From the NCBI RefSeq assembly GCF_038002165.1, contig NZ_JBBOBR010000002.1, forward strand, positions 480,196-544,195: 64,000 nt of DNA, read 5' to 3'. Origin of the DNA: Cytobacillus sp. FSL H8-0458 (GTDB lineage Bacteria > Bacillota > Bacilli > Bacillales > Cytobacillaceae). Within the stretch, counting starts at the first letter, position 1. Each line of letters starts with the position of its first letter. The notes below the pieces were generated by a model. The model was not told the origin of the DNA, did not search any database, and saw only the letters and a list, made by a program, of their open reading frames with translations. Below are positions 60,838-64,000 of this stretch, in pieces. The translations under genes were made by a program, and so were the position numbers.

Positions 60838-61845
60838 TTAAAATATATTCAGCCACTCTTTCAGCAAAGCTGTTAAGAAAATATTCGCAAGTGCTACCGG
60901 CAGCAGAACCTTCCAGCCAAATTCCATGAGCTGGTCTGCACGGAGGCGCGGAAATGTAACACGAAACCAGACTAAAACAAAGATTACAGCCGTAAACTTA
61001 AGCGCAAACCAGACTGCACCCGGAATGAACTCCAGGAACGGCAGCGGAAGCCACCCGCCAAGGAATAATACGGTTGTCAATGAAGCCATGGCAAAGAAAT
61101 ATACATATTCCGCAAGCATGAAGAACGCCCAGCGGAAGCCGGAATATTCAACATGGAAACCGGCGACCAGCTCTGATTCCGCTTCAGGCAAGTCAAATGG
61201 TACACGGTTCAGCTCCGCTGTGGAAGCAATAAGGAATACGATGAAAGCAATAGGCTGCCAAATAATGAACCAGCCATTTTTTTGCGCTTCAACGATTTCA
61301 TTCAGGTTTAGACTGCCTGTTAAAAGGATAATCCCTAATACAGACATAACGAGTGGAATCTCATAAGAAATCATCTGGGCAGCCGCGCGCATTCCGCCAA
61401 GCAATGCATATTTATTATTGGAAGCCCATGCTCCGGTAACAATACCGACTGTTGTCAGTCCGGAAATGGCGATGTAATACAGCAATCCAACTCCAATATC
61501 AGCAAACTGTAATTTGTCTGTAAATGGAATTGTCGCCAGAACCATGAATGCCGGTGCAAACGCAATAACCGGTGCAAGAATAAACAACGGCCTGTCTGCA
61601 AGATTAGGAATGGTGTCTTCTTTTAAAAGAAGCTTTAATACGTCCGCAACGGTCTGCAGCAGCCCCCATCGTCCGCCGACCTGATTCGGCCCATGGCGCA
61701 GCTGCATAAACCCCATAACTTTACGCTCAGCCAGAATGGCGTAAGTAACAAATCCTAAAACGACTAATAGTAAAACGGTGGCAAGCAAGAAGAAAATACC
61801 GAAATTCAGCAGACCTGCTTCGGAATGGAGAAGTTCTTCTACCAT
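60838..61845 (-). CDS. nuoH: NADH-quinone oxidoreductase subunit H
   Basis: 335 residues, eight or nine membrane segments. MGFMQLRHGPNQVGGRWGLLQTVADVLKLLLKED and ELNRVPFDLPEAESELVAGFHVEYSGFRWA are the family signatures lining the quinone site. Its ATG overlaps the nuoD stop by one base (TAATG). Confidence 0.95.
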   Translation of the reverse strand: MVEELLHSEAGLLNFGIFFLLATVLLLVVLGFVTYAILAERKVMGFMQLRHGPNQVGGRWGLLQTVADVLKLLLKEDTIPNLADRPLFILAPVIAFAPAFMVLATIPFTDKLQFADIGVGLLYYIAISGLTTVGIVTGAWASNNKYALLGGMRAAAQMISYEIPLVMSVLGIILLTGSLNLNEIVEAQKNGWFIIWQPIAFIVFLIASTAELNRVPFDLPEAESELVAGFHVEYSGFRWAFFMLAEYVYFFAMASLTTVLFLGGWLPLPFLEFIPGAVWFALKFTAVIFVLVWFRVTFPRLRADQLMEFGWKVLLPVALANIFLTALLKEWLNIF

Positions 61846-62945
61846 TAACCGTCCACCTCCCCGAGGACAATATCAATTGCCCCTAAAATAGCAATCAAGT
61901 TCGCAATGTTTTCGCCTTCAAGCAATTTTGGGAGAATTTGAAGATTATAGAATGATGGCCTCCGGAATTTCATCCGGTATGGTTCCTTCTTTCCATCACT
62001 CGCGATATAGCAGCCGATTTCTCCCCGCGGAGATTCAATTCTGACAAACGCTTCCCCTTTTGGCGCTTTGATGATTTTTGGCACTTTCGCCAGAATATCA
62101 CCTTCTGCCGGGAATTGCTCCACCGCTTGTTCAAGGATCTTTAGGGATTCTTCAATTTCCTGCATACGCACATGATACCGGGCCCACGCATCCCCGCCAT
62201 CCTGAACAGCCACATCGAATTCGAAACGGTCATAGATGGAGTATGGCTCATCTTTGCGGAGGTCCCATTTCACGCCTGTGCAGCGGAGATTTGCACCGCT
62301 CAGCGAGTAGTTTAAAGCATCCTCTTTCGTATACTTTCCTACCCCTTTGACACGGTTCATGAATATTTCATTTCCGGTTACCAGCTGGTGGTAGCCTTTG
62401 AGCTGTTCACGCATATATGGAACAAACTCTCTTACTTTATCAATCCAGCCTTCAGGAGCATCCCATTTTACACCGCCGACACGCATATAGTTAAACGTTA
62501 AGCGGCCTCCGGATATCTCATTCAGCATATTGATAATCATTTCACGCTCTCTGAATGCATAAAGGAATGGGCTTGTTGCCCCAATATCCAGTAAATATGT
62601 ACCCCACCATACGAGATGGCTGGCAATCCGGCCAAGCTCCATCGTGATTATCCTCAGATATTCGGCCCGATCCGGAATTTTCAAATCCATCATCGTTTCA
62701 ACTGCATGGACAAGGATATAATTATTCGTCATGGCGGCAAGATAGTCCATTCGGTCTGTATAAGGAATAATTTGCGTATACTGCAGGTTTTCAGCCAATT
62801 TCTCCGTTCCGCGGTGCAAGTAGCCGATGACCGGTTTCGCCTCTTTGATGATCTCACCGTCAATTTTCAGAACAAGGCGAAAAACACCGTGGGTACTTGG
62901 ATGCTGAGGTCCAACATTCAATAGCATTTCTTCTGTTCGCAGCAT
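61845..62945 (-). CDS. nuoD: NADH-quinone oxidoreductase subunit D
   Basis: 366 residues. 49-kDa-type subunit lining the quinone cavity with NuoB. LLNVGPQHPSTHGVFRLVLKIDGE and IGYLHRGTEKLAENLQYTQIIPYTDRMDY are diagnostic; the chain ends FLGEVDG-like (IVLGEVDG). Three bases separate it from nuoC. Confidence 0.96.
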   Translation of the reverse strand: MLRTEEMLLNVGPQHPSTHGVFRLVLKIDGEIIKEAKPVIGYLHRGTEKLAENLQYTQIIPYTDRMDYLAAMTNNYILVHAVETMMDLKIPDRAEYLRIITMELGRIASHLVWWGTYLLDIGATSPFLYAFREREMIINMLNEISGGRLTFNYMRVGGVKWDAPEGWIDKVREFVPYMREQLKGYHQLVTGNEIFMNRVKGVGKYTKEDALNYSLSGANLRCTGVKWDLRKDEPYSIYDRFEFDVAVQDGGDAWARYHVRMQEIEESLKILEQAVEQFPAEGDILAKVPKIIKAPKGEAFVRIESPRGEIGCYIASDGKKEPYRMKFRRPSFYNLQILPKLLEGENIANLIAILGAIDIVLGEVDG

Positions 62946-62948
62946 TGG

Positions 62949-64000
62949 TTACACCTCCACATCGTACGGTTCATAGTCTTTTCGCAGCGGATGCCCAATC
63001 CAGTCTTCCCCCAGCATAATCCGGTATAAGTTAGGGTGTCCTTTGAATTTGATTCCCAGCAAATCATATGTCTCACATTCCGGCCAATTGGCTCCTGCCC
63101 ATAACGGCTGCAGTGAATCAATTACCGGCTCATCACGGTCGATTTTAACCTTCAGTGCAACAGATTGGCGGTTTTTGTATGAGTATAAGTGAGCATACAC
63201 TTCCATGTGGGTCTCAAAATCGGAGCCATGAAGCTCTGATAAATAATCAAAGCCAAGCTGTTCATTATATTTCAGGAATTCTGCCAATTTAAAATATGAT
63301 TCAGCTCTGGCAACCAAAGTCGGCACTTCCTTGGAGAGATTATTAATATAGTACTCTTCAAGAACATCAGATCCCAGGTTTTTTTCAATTACCTTTACAT
63401 ATTTATCAAGGTAAGGCTGATTAGCAGATGGAGCTTTTTCTTCTGCTGGTTCAGCGTCAGCCTTGCTTCCGGCAGCTTTAGCCTTCGCGGCGGCAGCGGC
63501 CGCGGCCTTTGCTTTCGCTGCTGCGATTGCCTTGGCCTTTTCATCATCAGCTGATCCGTCAGCTTTGCCTGCTGCGGCTAATTTTGCTTTGGCTGCGGCG
63601 GCGGCTTTTGCCTTTGCGGCTGCAATCGCTTTTGCTTTTTCATCGTCCCCGCCTGCTTGTTTTGCTTGAGCTGCTGCTCTCGCCTTTGCAGCTGCGGCGG
63701 CTTTTGCTTTGGCGGCTGCGGCGGCCTTTTGCTTCGCCAGATCCATATCTTCCGCTGGAGCTTCTGCTTCTCCCTGCTCTTTCGCTTTCATTTTAGCCAA
63801 TGCGGCGGCCTTTGCTTTCGCTACTGCGGCGGCTTTTTGCTTCGCCAGATCCATGTCTTCGGCAGGCGTTTCTTCCTTTGTTTCTACCTGCTCTTTCGCT
63901 TTCATTTTAGCCAGGGCGGCTGCCTTTGCCTTCGCGGCTGCAGCGGCTTTTTGCTTCGCCAGATCCATGTCTTCGGCAGGCGTTTCTTCCTTAATTTCTA
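62949..64000 (-). CDS. nuoC: NADH-quinone oxidoreductase subunit C with Ala/Lys-rich extension, 5' end missing
   Basis: The open frame continues past the right edge, so the start is not in the window; an internal Met at 63968 is part of the repeat. The C-terminal about 160 residues are the 30-kDa-subunit domain (GFDYLSELHGSDFETHMEVYAHLYS and ETYDLLGIKFKGHPNLYRIMLGEDWIGHPLRKDY). Before it lie at least 190 residues of Ala/Lys heptad-like sequence. Two longer units, each starting MDLAKQKAAA, recur at 38- and 36-residue spacing, and shorter DDEKAKAIAAAKAKAAA units follow. Predicted as a long charged helix. Standard NuoC is 150-220 residues. The genes nuoA and nuoB should lie beyond the edge; nuoE, nuoF and nuoG are absent here, as in the 11-subunit bacillary form. 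Confidence 0.92.
   Translation of the reverse strand, partial: EIKEETPAEDMDLAKQKAAAAAKAKAAALAKMKAKEQVETKEETPAEDMDLAKQKAAAVAKAKAAALAKMKAKEQGEAEAPAEDMDLAKQKAAAAAKAKAAAAAKARAAAQAKQAGGDDEKAKAIAAAKAKAAAAAKAKLAAAGKADGSADDEKAKAIAAAKAKAAAAAAAKAKAAGSKADAEPAEEKAPSANQPYLDKYVKVIEKNLGSDVLEEYYINNLSKEVPTLVARAESYFKLAEFLKYNEQLGFDYLSELHGSDFETHMEVYAHLYSYKNRQSVALKVKIDRDEPVIDSLQPLWAGANWPECETYDLLGIKFKGHPNLYRIMLGEDWIGHPLRKDYEPYDVEV

Overview
The window is chromosome from an endospore-forming, flagellated member of the Bacillaceae. It carries spoIIID, spoIIQ, spoIID, mbl, flhO/flhP, murA-ywmB and ywqA/ywqB in the same general neighbourhood they occupy in Bacillus subtilis (the ywm to ywq region). It also carries a complex I (nuo) operon, which B. 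subtilis 168 lacks, so the host is a Bacillus-related genus such as Cytobacillus or Mesobacillus (inference). Codon use and Shine-Dalgarno sequences (AAGGAGG type, with several TTG and GTG starts) are typical of low-to-medium GC Firmicutes. No rRNA, tRNA, CRISPR array, phage or intact insertion sequence was seen.

Layout. 1-9.6 kb: the tail of a MalY/PatB-type aminotransferase, an RpiR regulator, a secreted nuclease and 5'-nucleotidase pair with a cre-like site, a LysM-3D wall protein, a YfcC-family carrier and a SleB-like hydrolase. 9.7-11.5 kb: a chemoreceptor. 11.6-19.2 kb: a complete eight-gene yhf cluster (Z,Y,U,T,php,S,X,W), a pathway of unknown substrate, with two matching operator-like dyads. 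19.3-24.1 kb: seven same-strand genes that look like an immunity-gene island (SUKH, DUF1963, LRR and four unknowns). 24.2-28.6 kb: a cytosolic PAS chemoreceptor, a secreted alpha/beta hydrolase and an MFS exporter. 28.8-36.1 kb: ywqB-ywqA, an XRE regulator with a large double dyad, ssbB, ywpF and an acidic lipoprotein. 36.2-41.3 kb: fabZ, a small membrane protein, flhP, flhO, mbl and spoIIID. 41.4-47.1 kb: a LysM protein and a four-gene operon joining an acetate-type symporter to a cNMP/CBS/DUF294 protein and a DnaQ-like exonuclease. 47.4-54.1 kb: pcp, spoIIQ, a VanZ protein, spoIID, murA, ywmB and ywzB. 54.4-64.0 kb: nuoN to nuoC (operon 5' end beyond the window), with a very long Ala/Lys-rich repeat extension on NuoC.

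Dispersed between genes are several repeat families: a 31-nt element in three copies, a larger GCGCC-ended palindromic element in two copies (one inside the nuo operon), three arrays with a 21-bp period, and one array of 52-bp palindromic units. The points I judge most worth following are the yhf cluster with its predicted YhfZ operators, the toxin-less immunity island, the C-terminal domain shared by the nuclease and nucleotidase, and the 21-bp phased arrays.
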